Origin: Irineochytrium annulatum
Taxonomy: Eukaryota > Chytridiomycota > Chytridiomycetes > Chytridiales > Chytridiaceae
Assembly: GCA_027600665.1 (NCBI GenBank)
Contig: JADGJL010000520.1
Coordinates: 1 to 19,168 of the forward strand
Length of the DNA: 19,168 nucleotides
Direction: 5' to 3'
Both the position numbers and the translations under genes were made by a program. Each line of letters opens with the position of its first letter. Within the stretch, counting starts at the first letter, position 1. The notes under the pieces are model-generated. The model saw only the letters and a program-made list of their open reading frames with translations. It was not told the DNA's origin and searched no databases. Below, one piece after another: positions 18,878 through 19,168 of this stretch.

Positions 18878-19168
18878 ACCTTTAACACCTTCTTATGCTT
18901 ATCCTACATATAATTGTGTTTGACCAAATTCTCTTGATATTCCCAACACTTTGGAATTTATTAGACTATTTTCTGTTATTCTTTTCATGCCTGATAAAAT
19001 CAAATTACTTGATCAGACAAAAATATCAGGGGGTACGCGGCTGAGAAGCTGGCGCGCAGAACCCCGAACTATAGCGATGGAGATACGGCGATAAACAATG
19101 GCGGAAGCAACATAGGATGCAAAACACTGGTGGGCAGAAAGAACACTAACAAGACGAGAGAGGAAGGA

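Larger units (their letters stand above)
18427..19168. other. Right-end noncoding region with short repeats
   Basis: About 740 bp to the window edge. It is AT-rich apart from a GC block near 18770-18810. No coding exon is convincing on either strand. It holds an AGGGAATTG-type repeat cluster (18653-18692) and a pair of 19-bp direct repeats (18791-18877). It may include the 5' region of the Cys/His-repeat gene, or the edge of an element extending beyond the window. Confidence 0.5.

Overview
The window looks like nuclear DNA of a GC-rich, intron-rich early-diverging fungus, most likely a zoosporic (chytrid-type) lineage. This is an inference. Every convincing gene is split by short introns of about 45-97 bp, several with CTAAC/CTGAC-like branch sites. 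One gene carries a fungal PHO80-type cyclin box. The other recognisable families are ones I associate more with basal fungi, algae and animals than with yeasts or moulds: a DBH/PHM-type copper monooxygenase, a GT49 (LARGE/B4GAT1-like) glycosyltransferase, an EDR1-type transglutaminase-like domain, and Cys-x-His...Cys-x2-Cys repeats. I saw no rRNA, tRNA, CRISPR array or complete mobile element.

Layout. Plus strand: the 3' part of a membrane-anchored DBH-like copper monooxygenase (271-1951); a signal-peptide-bearing GT49 glycosyltransferase (3097-4716); a Ser/Arg-rich protein built from short repeats (5001-7137); a polyglutamine cyclin-box protein (7667-10165); and a coiled-coil protein (10934-12809). 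After about 1.1 kb of noncoding DNA with poly(A) tracts comes a divergent pair: an orphan helical protein on the minus strand (13956-14564) and a small multi-span membrane protein on the plus strand (14971-15591). The right end is on the minus strand: a mosaic locus (17460 down to 15994) and a zinc-binding-type repeat protein (18426 down to 17690). The last 740 bp hold no recognisable gene but carry short direct repeats and an intron-like unit bounded by them.

The most unusual locus is the mosaic one. A secretory N-terminus meets the extreme C-terminus of a carboxylesterase, with no catalytic domain between them. The esterase tail is then open, through three well-phased introns, into an EDR1-type domain with candidate Cys, His and Asp catalytic residues. 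Next in interest is the protein at 17690-18426, where removing a 59-bp intron completes the third of three regular Cys/His repeats.

I see no shared pathway linking neighbours, and the genes appear to be independent transcription units. Exon coordinates come from manual splicing that kept the reading frame and matched family motifs. Start codons and orphan genes are less certain than the conserved cores.
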